This document shows positions 46,041-55,800 of a DNA stretch of 64,000 bases, piece after piece; position 1 is the first letter of the stretch; the number at the start of each line of letters is the position of its first letter. The stretch is from contig NC_083604.1 of the NCBI RefSeq assembly GCF_029168945.1, positions 43,953,686-44,017,685 on the forward strand, read 5' to 3'. The translations under genes were made by a program, and so were the position numbers. Under the pieces are notes generated by a model. The model saw nothing but the letters and a program-made list of their open reading frames with translations, made no database searches and was not told the origin of the DNA. The stretch comes from Cannabis sativa. Its lineage: Eukaryota; Streptophyta; Magnoliopsida; Rosales; Cannabaceae.

Positions 46041-46913
46041 ATGTCAAATCCCATGTTGTCACTCTTAACTGAAAATAAGCTAAATGGGTCTAACTTCCCA
46101 AAGTGGAGAGAGAACATTCATATTGCTCTCATAGGTGAAAGTGCCTCGTTTGTGTTGACTGAGCCGTCCCCTGAGCAGCCAGGTGACAATGCAACCAAAA
46201 CTGTGAAAGAGAAGTTCGAGCGTTGGCAGAATGCTAACAATAAAGCTTGTTACTTCATGCTTTCCAGCATGGTTGACACCTTGAAAACAAGGTTTGCAAA
46301 CACTGTCACGGCTGCAGAAATCATGACGCAGTTAACTGAGCTATTCGGTATGGCATCTGTCCAGTCTCGTTTTGACGCGACTAAGAAATTCATCAACGCA
46401 CGGATGGAACCCCATCAGAATGTGCGTGATCACCTTCTCCAGATGGCTAGTTATTTCCAGGAAGCCCAGAATCATGGTGCTGAAATGGATCAGACTACTC
46501 AAGTGAGTCTCATCTTGAATAGTCTGACTCCAGATTTTCTGTCCTACACATCAAATTATGTCATGAATAAGAAGGAACAAGACTTTCATACCTTAGTCAA
46601 TGACCTTCAGACATATGAAAATTTGATTGGAGGTCCCAAGAAAAGAGAGAATAAACCTCAGAATTCTGGAAATGGTAATAAGACGAGTAATCCTGAGGCA
46701 CATGTTGCTTCTACTTCCAAATCCAATCATAAGAAGAAGTGGGAAAATGCCAAGAAGCGAGCTCAAGCTGCGAATGCAGCTAAGAACAAAAATGTTGGAG
46801 CTTCTGGTAATACACCAAAAGGAAAGTGTTTCTACTGCAATGAGAAAGGCCATTGGAAATCCCAATGTCCTAAGTATCTCGCAAAGAAACAAGGTATTTT
46901 CTTTATAAACTGA
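46041..46913 (+). CDS. Copia-type Gag protein, intact
   Basis: A 290-residue Gag from ATG 46041 (MSNPMLSLLTENKLNG), the structural protein that assembles into virus-like particles around element RNA. The N-terminal and central part (about 1-200) is the copia gag core with the SxF-KW-NI start, a helical region and QNVRDHLLQM. A basic lysine-rich linker follows (about 205-255), then one CCHC knuckle CX2CX4HX4C at residues 263-276 (CFYCNEKGHWKSQC). The frame ends 14 residues later, without fusion to protease or pol. This is the only undamaged gag among the four copies (others at 2301, 40068 and 62975). It could package its own or related RNAs if expressed. Expression would depend on an LTR whose first 320 bp are missing. 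Confidence 0.9.
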   Translation: MSNPMLSLLTENKLNGSNFPKWRENIHIALIGESASFVLTEPSPEQPGDNATKTVKEKFERWQNANNKACYFMLSSMVDTLKTRFANTVTAAEIMTQLTELFGMASVQSRFDATKKFINARMEPHQNVRDHLLQMASYFQEAQNHGAEMDQTTQVSLILNSLTPDFLSYTSNYVMNKKEQDFHTLVNDLQTYENLIGGPKKRENKPQNSGNGNKTSNPEAHVASTSKSNHKKKWENAKKRAQAANAAKNKNVGASGNTPKGKCFYCNEKGHWKSQCPKYLAKKQGIFFIN

Positions 46914-46989
46914 TGTGTTTTTAGTGAATTATTATCCTTTTGGATTATTAATTCTAGCCTACTAACCTTGTTTATTATTCTTCTTATAG
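46894..46989 (+). other. Intron-like segment after gag (element A)
   Basis: 96 nt from GTATTT (overlapping the last gag codons) to TTCTTCTTATAG. It contains CTAAC about 30 nt before the AG and a T-rich run. Unspliced RNA reads to the stop at 46911-46913; splicing would bring in a different short end. Either way only Gag is made. A short intron at the gag end has been reported in barley BARE elements, to my knowledge. Confidence 0.6.
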
Positions 46990-47393
46990 CTAAAGCTTCT
47001 TAAACTCGGGTGCTGTCTTAGCGAGTTGGATTAGAAAGCTGGATGGTGGATGGAGATTGTCTACAATAAAGAAGAAGCTCTTTCATTTGAATTAATTGTT
47101 TAGTTTTTCAATTAATTTGGATTTCAAGTTTTGGGATCTTAATTCCCTGTTTGTTTCTCATAATATTGCAAACAATTTTTTGGTTTATAATAAAGTATCT
47201 TTTTCAAATAAATTGCAATTTATGAGTTGAGCTTCAGTACTTTATCTTATCTATTACCAATTGTGATATTTATTATGTTTGCATATGTATGTGTTTTTAT
47301 TATTGATACAAATTCTAAAGGTATTTAAACTCCTTACAGAGTTATTACTACATAAACACTAGAAATTATTTCTAAGTTTATGAGTAATTGTTA
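46990..47393 (+). other. Element A post-gag region, before the nested insertion
   Basis: AT-rich non-coding sequence matching 2467-2900 of copy D. Ends at the GTTCC target (47394-47398). Confidence 0.75.
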
Positions 47394-47398
47394 GTTCC

Positions 47399-48177
47399 TG
47401 TTGACCGAGATTTTCGGCAACTACTAAAATATGATTATAATATTGAACTGTAAGAAAGCGAGAGAAGGATTTTTACGTGGTTGGGGCGTTAATGAGCCTT
47501 AGTCCACGAGTCTTTGTTATTGATGGATGTATTTAATACAGATTCCACAATTGAGGGAATGTCACCCTTATAAATACAGAGAATGTTCTTGGTGAGTATT
47601 TACTCTTCTTGCTCATATGCAGCCCAAGATTCTCGATCCCATTTAATGAGCTTTGAGGGGGTATTTATAGTGTTTTGGTGGGGTAATCCCTAGAATTGTT
47701 CTTACAACGTATCTGTAAGTATCCATAAAGTTGGGTATTCCCAATGAATATACCATGAGTAATGCATGGTCAAATCCCTAGGTGCTGTAGGGTTTTTATG
47801 AGGAATGTCCTTTTTGCCTTGTGATTGATGTGACTCTTCGCAGAGTAGCCGTCGCTAGACTTAAATGATCATTACTGTGGCGCTGTTGTTTGGGGGTTGT
47901 GCCGTCAGATTTTATTGCGTGTTGCAGTCCCAACACGCTTCCTCCCATGCAGCATTAAATGCGACTTGATTGCTCAGGAGAAGCCTGACACCTCACGGAG
48001 AGGCTTTATACTATGCGAGCTTCCGGGAGCACCTTGCACTCCGGGTGCCTCCTCCGGGACCTATACCCAGGGTGCTTCCTTGTGGCATACAAAGACTTAA
48101 CAAATATTTACAAGTTATCTGATCCACGTGTCCCTGTTCGATTGGTCCACGTATATTGGGTGAAATCAGGGGCAACA
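47399..48177 (-). repeat. 3' LTR of the Retand-like element
   Basis: 779 bp, TGTTGACC...GGGGCAACA on the plus strand, TATA-type TATTTATA at 47662-47669 (minus-strand TATAAATA). Its inner end differs from the other LTR by a 4-bp indel (GGGTGAAAT against GACAA). Confidence 0.93.
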
Positions 48178-48191
48178 TTTACCCCCAAGCC
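48178..48191 (-). other. Polypurine tract of the Retand-like element
   Basis: On the minus strand GGCTTGGGGGTAAA lies immediately upstream of the 3' LTR, as required for plus-strand priming. Confidence 0.75.
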
Positions 48192-48224
48192 TTGTTTACT
48201 TGGAAAATAAACCAAGGCTTGCTT

Positions 48225-48422
48225 AGGTGCCTCCGGTTGATTCCTCGGTTCCCTGGCCCCAGCTCAGAGCACGTGGGGGCGTATTTAATGATGGCATTAA
48301 ATGCAGCGATTCGCTTTTTGCAGAGGTGTCTCCGGCCGACTCCTCGGTTTCCTGGCACGAGCTTGGGGCGCGTGAGGGTGCATCTAATGATGGCATTAAA
48401 TGCAGCGATTCGCCTTTTGCAG
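48225..48422 (+). repeat. 99-bp tandem duplication
   Basis: Units 48225-48323 and 48324-48422, each from AGGTG(C/T)CTCCGG to GCGATTCGC-TTTTTGCAG and each holding TTTAATGATGGCATTAAA-type inverted sequence. A third unit starts at 48423 but stops after a few bases. It lies just upstream of the TATA box of the antisense gene. Amplified tandem repeats near the 3' end are known in Retand elements. Confidence 0.9.
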
Positions 48423-48610
48423 AGGTCAATTCGTTTCATGCCAATTGATTGATGTGGCGCATTAATGGTGTCAGACGGATACTCAAACGTTTCCACCGCC
48501 TTTATTGCAACTCAATCTGGCCCGTTGATCTTTGGGTATTTGAATCGTGCGTTCCCCCCCCCCCCGTTCGATTGGTAGGTGGTGACGCTTGTTCCTCATG
48601 CACTTTTGCC

Positions 48611-48618
48611 TATAAAAG
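48611..48618 (+). promoter_or_regulatory. TATA box of the antisense gene
   Basis: TATAAAAG on the plus strand, about 670 bp before the antisense start codon. It is followed by CT-rich leader sequence and a clean 5' UTR intron (48815-49273, GTAAGT...TTTTTCACAG). Orientation is opposite to the element's own transcription. Confidence 0.6.
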
Positions 48619-48814
48619 CCACCATCTTCCCTTCATTTCGGTTACTTTCCATTCCTTGCCATTTTTGCTCGAATTTCCCAGAGAGAAAATTTCAAAAACA
48701 TCACGAACCTTCTGAACACTTTGCCATTTTTTTCCAGTTTTTCCTTGCTTGCTGTTATCAGTCCTTTTCATCTTTACTCGACTAAAATCAGGACCCCCAG
48801 TTCAACACTTCACT

Positions 48815-49273
48815 GTAAGTTTCTTGCATCCTTTAGTAATGACATGCTTTTACTTGCTTTGTTTGTTTCTTTCTGGGATCGCATTTTGAGATTTCTGGGC
48901 ATGCAAGTGTTTAGGTTCTTCATGTATTCTGTTTTGTGCTTACTGCTTTAGTTGTAGGATCGCCATTATTATGCCTTCTGTTATTATCGTGCAATTTTGT
49001 TGAAGGAAACCATATGTTCTTCGTTCAACGGTTGCTTAGGGCATAGAATGGGGTCTTTTTCTTTCTGTTCCCCTTACTGTGTAAAACCACCTTCTGCGAT
49101 TTTACTGCACCCGACACTTGTTCAGGGAATCTTTCTAGGGTTTCCCATGTGACACGTGTCCGGAGGGGGCCTCTTTCCAGCGGTTAGGGGACCCCCATTC
49201 CCTTTTTCTTGACTTAGGGTTTGGTATGGGACCTAACTGCTGGAATTTTCTCTTTCTTTTTTGTTTTTCACAG
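48815..49273 (+). other. 5' UTR intron of the antisense gene
   Basis: 459 nt with donor ACT-GTAAGT, T-rich body and acceptor TTTGTTTTTCACAG, eight bases before ATG 49282. Large first introns in the 5' UTR are common in expressed plant genes. Supported by splice signals only. Confidence 0.55.
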
Positions 49274-49281
49274 AATAGAAA

Positions 49282-52200
49282 ATGTCTGCCTCTGGTTCGA
49301 AGTCCTCGAAGAAGAGCGGGAAACGCATGGCCACTTTGGAGGAAGTTTCCCTGGGACCCGTTGCCCAGGAGGGGTATAAGTCCCGAGCAACCGGGTGGGA
49401 AGCGGCTGAGCTTCATTCCACCTTAACCTGTCCCCATCAACTGGAGAATATTGTGGACGTTGCTTGGATCAAACCTTCCACTTCGGGGACCTATCACCGG
49501 CCACCTCGCGACTCGGAGACGCCTAACCATAATTACGGCGGCTTCGGAGCCTAGAGCCAGATGCACCTGATGACCGGTGCCATGCTCCCACTTCAGGACT
49601 ATTTTGTTAATTTTCTTGTTTTTGTCGGCCTTGCGCCATATCAACTCATTCCTCAAGCTTATCGCCTGCTTTCAGGCTTATTTATTTTTTATGCCGCCCG
49701 CGGATGGGGATCTCCCCGCCCGGCGGAAATTTTGTATTTTTATGAACTTGTATCCGTCCCCAAGAAAGGGGACAAACTTAAGGACAGTTTCTATGGGTTC
49801 CGGATCCATCCCGCTAACGAAGGGGTGGTTCCGTATAATAGGCAGACTCACGTCAAGGAGTATCGCCATCGCTTTTTCTTTTCCTCCGGGTTCAGGGCAG
49901 TGGATCACCCGGAGCTCCTTACTGAGTGGGTGAGGATCCCACCCTATCAGCGGACGGCCCCTACACAGACCTTCCTCCGGAGGGCCCAAGCCTTTGCCTC
50001 CTACGACCGCGCCGATCTCGATGTCGGGGGTTTGGTCACCACGGAAAACTGCAGGAAGGCCAAACATATCCTTCCGCATCAATCCGTGGAGGACTCTAAC
50101 CTCTCACGGGTCATCTGTCCCAATGTAAGGGCGCCGGTCGCGGAGAAGACCTTCCGGGACGAGATTATCGCCACGGCAGAGAAAAAATACCAAGACTATC
50201 TCTACCGGAAGGTCCAGGAGAAGGCATACTCTCAGGCCCAGGCGGCCTCTGGGAGGGGACTCCGTGTGGGGAGCCCGGTGGTGCGAAGGAGCCAGGCGAT
50301 TGCCGGGAAGTCCGAGGATAAATTTTTTGACAAGATTCTTCAAGAAGAGATTGGGGATCGTCCTGCCGGGAGGCCCCTCCGCATTGAGGATTCTTCGGAG
50401 AGAAAAACCCCCAGGCCACAGCCTTCGGTCCCAGAGCCAAATTCAGGGGCTCCTGGTGCTAGCACCTCCGGTGTCGGCGGTAAGTCTCCTTTGATAATTC
50501 GTTATATTCCTTCCATTGGCGAATACGCCAGTCATAGGCCTGTAGGGTTCGACGAGCGTCTTCATAGGTTTAGGATGCCATCAACCCGGTGGGGGGATCA
50601 TTTGAAGGAATTTTACTTTTCAAACTTAGGAGATTTTCTAGGTCGGTCCCGGATGGGCTCTGGCCCTCCGGAACCTATTCCCTTAGGTCCTTCAGCTTAC
50701 ATTACGTCCAGCTGGTTCTGGCCTTCGGACAGCTATCTCGGAGATGATGATGCCAGCATTAAAGTTCAGGACTTTGCTAGGGCCGAATTAGGAAGTCCGG
50801 GTAGGAGTAGCTTATTTGTTGTATCTTATGTAAGTGGTTTCTCACGGATATCTAACACTTGCTTATTTTTGTGAAACAGGTGTCTCCATGGATGCCATCT
50901 TGGAACAGCTTGCCGGAGTTCACACTCCCGTGGCTCCTCCGGCCTTTACCTCTTCCCCCATAGCCCCTTCCCTGAAGGTCTCTTCCAGCGCTCCCCCTGA
51001 CACTATTGATTTAGTGGACGACGAGGAGGTGCTTCCGGGAGAAGGCCAAGGAAAGCAATGGGGCTTTTTTGAGGAAGTCGCCGAGGGTGCGGGAGAGCTC
51101 CGGGCCCTTCCGGAGGAGGCTGAAGAAGGCGAAGAGGAGCCTGAGGTGGCTCTGATTCGTAAGCGCAAGGGCAAGATGATTGCCCAGGATGAGCCCAAGA
51201 AGCCTCGGAGAGCCGACACTCCTGCCCATGGTCTTGACGGCGGGGTCTCCCCCATGGAGGAACATCCTGCTCCTCCCAACATCGTGCTTACTCCGGTCCC
51301 TGAGGATGAGGTGAGGCAAGAGCTTCGGATAGCCAAGCATAACTATGCCATGGACGAGTACTCCCGGGGGTATGCCGAGGTGGAAGCCCTTAGGAGGGTT
51401 TTGCGGGTTGAGGTAGAGGCGAGTATCAACAACCCTGAGTACCAGGATCCGTGGGACCTTAACTTGGACCCCCTATCGGACTGGGTCCGTCGCTTCCTTG
51501 GGCCCACCTTGGCTCCCTTTGCCGCGTAGATGACCGGCGAGTTCGCTTCTCAGCTTACCCGATGCGCGCCTAAGCGGTTCGCCACTTGTGCCTCCCTGAA
51601 CTCTATCTTCCAGGTCCAGGACCTCAGCCATTCCCTCACCGTGGTAAGTACTTCGCAATTTTGCTTTTCCCTTTATTTTTCTTCTTGGGAATTTTTTTTT
51701 ATACTTGCGTTACTGTTCAGCTTGCTGCTGAGGCTGGCCGCCTCTCCAAGAACATCATAAACCACGGCTTCGTTCTGTCTGACTTTGGGGACATGAACGA
51801 CGTCAGGAAGGTCCTTCAGGACCTTACTGCGGAGAGGCAGATCTACCAAGAGGCTGCTGAGCGCCAGGAGGCGGCTGTCAAGGCCAAAGAGGAGGAGGCC
51901 AAACGGAGGGAGGCTCAAGCGGAAGCCATAATCCGGGACGAGGCCCAGCGGAGGGACAGGTTGGAGGCCCAACACCAGGAGGAGCTGAGGGCACAAAGCG
52001 AGGTTGCTGATAAGGCCAGGCGGGAACTCCGGGAGGCCAGGGAGGCTTTGGACGAGATGGTTGCCAAGGTGAGATCCTTAGAGGAAACTCACCAGGTGAA
52101 CATAGAGTCCAAGGCCGCTCTAGCTGTGGAGTTGAAGGAGCTCAGGGACTACAAGGAGCAATCCATCAAGAAGGCAAAAAGAGCCGAGCTCCTTTCTCCT

Positions 52201-52394
52201 GTTTCCTGCGCCCGGTGTCTGAAGCGCTTCAATGATGGGGTCTACATGGCTTGGTCCACCAACGACCAAAATATCAAGCTTACCTTTATCGCAAACCCGA
52301 GGAAATGATTGCCAAATTCCGGGAAAAGAAGAAGAAGCTTGATGCCAGGGTAGAGGCACGTATCGGACCTCGCCTTCCTCCGCGCATTGACTGA
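49282..52394 (+). pseudogene. Antisense spliced gene, 'putative gypsy type transposon' domain protein
   Basis: A gene on the strand opposite gag-pol. Exon 1 from ATG 49282 (MSASGSKSSKKSGKR) contains TGAMLPLQDYFVNFL, LAPYQL and YRLL..LFIFY, which I recognise as the plant family annotated as putative gypsy type transposon (PF04195, from memory). The next part is basic and then acidic (GEEEPEVALIRKRKGK). The last exon (51721 on) is a strong alanine/glutamate-rich coiled coil of about 120 residues. Introns: 51644-51720 (GTAAGT...TTCAG) joins in phase. 50480-50879 (GTAAGT...AACAG) also joins in phase, though most of it reads open and may be retained. Breaks: TAG at 49552-49554, TAG at 51527-51529, and a frame change near 52260, after which a lysine-rich end runs to TGA 52394 (the unshifted frame stops at 52308). 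Function unknown. Confidence 0.75.
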
Positions 52395-52576
52395 GCTGCT
52401 GTATGATTGACCCAGTATAACCAAGATTCCACCCGCTTCTTTTATTATTCTCTTTTTTTTTTCTTTGTACATATTTGCTGCTGCCTTGGAACAATATATA
52501 TATAGGTAGCAGTTCTTATTCGAAGGGGAGACAATATTTTTTTTAAGGCCTATCCCCGGGCCATTTATATGTATAC

Positions 52577-52740
52577 GACCTGCCCTTTGGGTCAGGATAT
52601 TTTATATGTGATCTTTTCTTTTGTCACATACTTATGCTTTTTAACCTGTCCTTTGGATCAGGGTTTTTATACTTATGCTTTTTATTTTTGCGCATACTTT
52701 TTGACCTGCCCTTTGGGTCAGGATATTTTACTTAGTTTGT
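52577..52740 (+). repeat. 60-66 bp tandem repeat between the convergent genes
   Basis: Three units starting at about 52577, 52643 and 52703, each with GACCTGCCCTTTGGGTCAGG (an imperfect inverted repeat) and a T-rich TTTTATACTTATGCTTTT spacer. It separates the end of the antisense gene from the end of gag-pol, where the two transcripts converge. The hairpin-plus-T-rich form could help end transcription. Confidence 0.8.
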
Positions 52741-52888
52741 TTTTCTGTCTGTCCGTGCGGCATACCCTAGTACCCCCCTGAGTGGCATAGAAACTTTGTT
52801 TTTAAGGCACTCAGTTTTATTTAACATGTAGAGGAAGTATACATTTGGACGGTACAAACCCTTTGAACAAAGTCTAAGTTTTATTTCG

Positions 52889-55800
52889 CTACTGGTAATA
52901 TCTTCTGAGGTGATCGGCATTCCAGGCTCTTGGCACGGTGGTTCCGTCCATTCTTTTTAGTTTGTAAGTGTCGGAACCGATCTCGTCCTCGATCTCATAT
53001 GGTCCTTCCCAATTTGGCCCAAGTACCCCCACTCCGGGTTCCTGGGTGGCTGGGAAAACCCTTCTTATGACCATATCCCCAATAGCGAATTTTTTGTTTT
53101 TAACCTTAGAGTTAAAATACTTGGTCACCTTCTTTTGATAAGCAGCCATCCGTATTTGAGACTCATCCCGGAGTTCTTCGACTTGATCCAAAGCTTCTTG
53201 AAGCAGTGCCTGATTCGTGGCAGGATCGTAAGTCGTCCTCCTGTGGGATGGGAATAATGTTTCTACCGGGACCATTGCTTCACAACCGTACGCCATCGAA
53301 AAAGGCGAGTGACCGGTCGTGGTTCTGGGGGTCGTCCGGTAGGCCCATAATACCCTTGGCAATTCTTCAGGCCAGTTGTTTTTCCAGGCCAGCAGCTTTT
53401 TCTTCAAGGTGACCTTTAGGATTTTATTGACCGCTTCCGCCTGGCCGTTTGTTTGAGGCCTGGCTACCGCGGAGAAGCTCTTCACTACTCCGTGTTGGTT
53501 GCAGAAGTCAGTAAATTCCTCGCAATCAAATTGCTTTCCATTGTCGGAGACTATTTTGTGAGGCAAGCCGTATCGACACACTATGTTTATGATAACAAAG
53601 TCCAATGCTTTCTTGGCAGTTATTGTCTTCATAGGCTCAGCCTCTGTCCATTTGGTGAAGTAGTCTACTGCTACTATTGCATACTTTACCCCTCCTTTTC
53701 CTGTTGGCAGAGACCTGATGAGATCTATTCCCCAGACCGCGAAGGGCCAGGGACTGGTCATCAGGGTGATCTCATTTGGAGGGGCTCTCGGTATGTTCGC
53801 GTACCTTTGGCACGAGTCACACTTTTGGACATAGTCTACACAATCTTTTTTCATTGTTGGCCAGAAGTACCTTTGCCTCAATATTTTCTTTGAGAGGCTG
53901 GGTCCTCCCGTATGATCTCCACAGAACCCTTCGTGGACCTCTAGCATGATTTGTCTAGCTTCAGGGTCCGATACACACCATAAATAAGGCATGCGGAGTC
54001 CTCTCCGGTAGAGAATTTGGGCCATCATTACATAACGATGAGCCTGATACTGAATCTTTCGAGACAGTGCCCTCTCATGGGGCAACTCACCTGTTGTTAT
54101 GTATTTTATGATGGGGACCATCCAGCTGGGTTCTTGCCCAACCGTTAGTGTGGTCTCTTTTATTTCGATGCTTGGCTCTGCCAAGCGCTCCACTGGTACT
54201 ACCCCCAGCTCTTCGATTTCGCTGTCCGAGGCTAACTTAGCCAGACAATCCGCATGAGCGTTCTTTTCTCGGGGGATTCTTTCTATTTTGTAGTCCATGA
54301 ACTCGTGGAGCAGCTCTCGGACTATTGTTACGTACGCGGCCATCCGCTCGCCGCGGGTTTGGTATTCTCCGGATACATGGTTTACGACCAGTTGGGAGTC
54401 ACTGTAAACTTCCACTCTTTTGGCTCCTACGGCTTTTGCCAATTTCAGCCCTGCTATCAGGGCTTCATATTCGGCCTCATTGTTTGAAGCTGTGAAGTCA
54501 AATCGGAGGGCCGTCTGGAGTCGCAGTCCAGTTGGTGATATCATAGCCACTCCGGCTCCTGAACCGTTCTCATTAGAAGCTCCATCTACAAATACCCTCC
54601 AGGTGGGGATTGGTGGTACCGGCGTATTTGCTGTTGCCTCAGCTTCGTTGCATTCAGTAATGAAGTCTGCCAAGGCTTGGCCTTTTATAGAAATCCGGGG
54701 GACGTAGTGCAAGTCGAATTGACTTAGCTCCATCACCCACTTGAGGAGTCTTCCGGACGCTTCAGGCTTTTGGAGAACTTGCCGGAGCGGATGGTTGGTC
54801 AGAATCTTGATCGGATGGGCTTGGAAGTATGGCCTTAACTTCCTTGATGCCATCAGGAGGCAAAATACTAGTTTTTCAATGACCGGGTACCTTGTCTCGG
54901 CTCCTATCATGCGCTTACTGACATAGTACACGGGATGCTGTGTTTTCTCCTCTTCCCGGACCAGGGCAGCGCTGACCGCGTGCTCGGAGACGGCCAAGTA
55001 AAGGAACAAGTCTTCTCCAAGGACGGGTTTTGATAGGATAGGATGCTTGGCCATGTGATCTTTTAGCCTTTTGAATGCCTCCTCGCACTCGTCTGACCAT
55101 TCGAACTTTTGGCATTTCTTTAGCACGTTGAAGAAAGGTATGCACTTGTCCGTGGACCGTGAGATAAAACGGCTCAATGCAGCTACCTTTCCGGTTAAGC
55201 TTTGCACATCTTTATGCTTCTTGGGGGATGGCATATTCAGGAGAGCCTGGATTTTTTCTGGGTTTGCTTCAATCCCCCTTTGGCTGACTATGAAACCCAG
55301 GAACTTTCCTGATTTGACCCCGAAGGTGCACTTCTTTGGGTTGAGTTTCATGCCGTATCTCCGGACAACTTCAAAGCATTCTTCTAAGTCGCTTGCATGG
55401 CTGTTGCATGCTTTGGATTTGACGAGCATGTCGTCCACGTACACCTCCATGTTTCGTCCTAGGAGGCCTTTAAACATTCGGTTAACCATTCTTTGATAGG
55501 TTGCTCCGGCGTTTTTCAGTCCGAAAGGCATGACTAGGTAGCAGTATACCCCCTTATTGGTCCTGAAGCTAGTGCACTCCTGGTCTGCCATATGCATTTT
55601 TATTTGGTTGTATCCAGCATAGGCATCCATGAAGGATAACAGCTTGAATCCGGAAGTGGCGTCTACCATTTGGTCGATCCTGGGCAGCGGGATGCAGTCT
55701 TTTAGACAAGCTTTGTTTAGATTAGTGAAGTCTATACAAACTCGCCAAGTCCCGTTCGGCTTGGGCACCAGGACCGGATTGGCCAGCCACTCCGGATAGT

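Noticed and set aside
47897..48100. 67-codon frames at both Retand-like LTRs (also 59447)
   Set aside because: LTR sequence shared by descent; reads opposite to LTR transcription.
49285..52300. Treating the antisense frames as parts of a captured host gene
   Set aside because: The N-terminal motifs fit a family found within plant gypsy-type elements, and the gene lies fully between integrase and the 3' LTR. An element gene is the simpler reading, though capture in a distant ancestor cannot be excluded.
53453..53893. 146-codon and other plus-strand frames opposite Retand-like pol
   Set aside because: Mirror frames of the highly conserved pol coding strand; no start context or splice structure, unlike the antisense gene at 49282.
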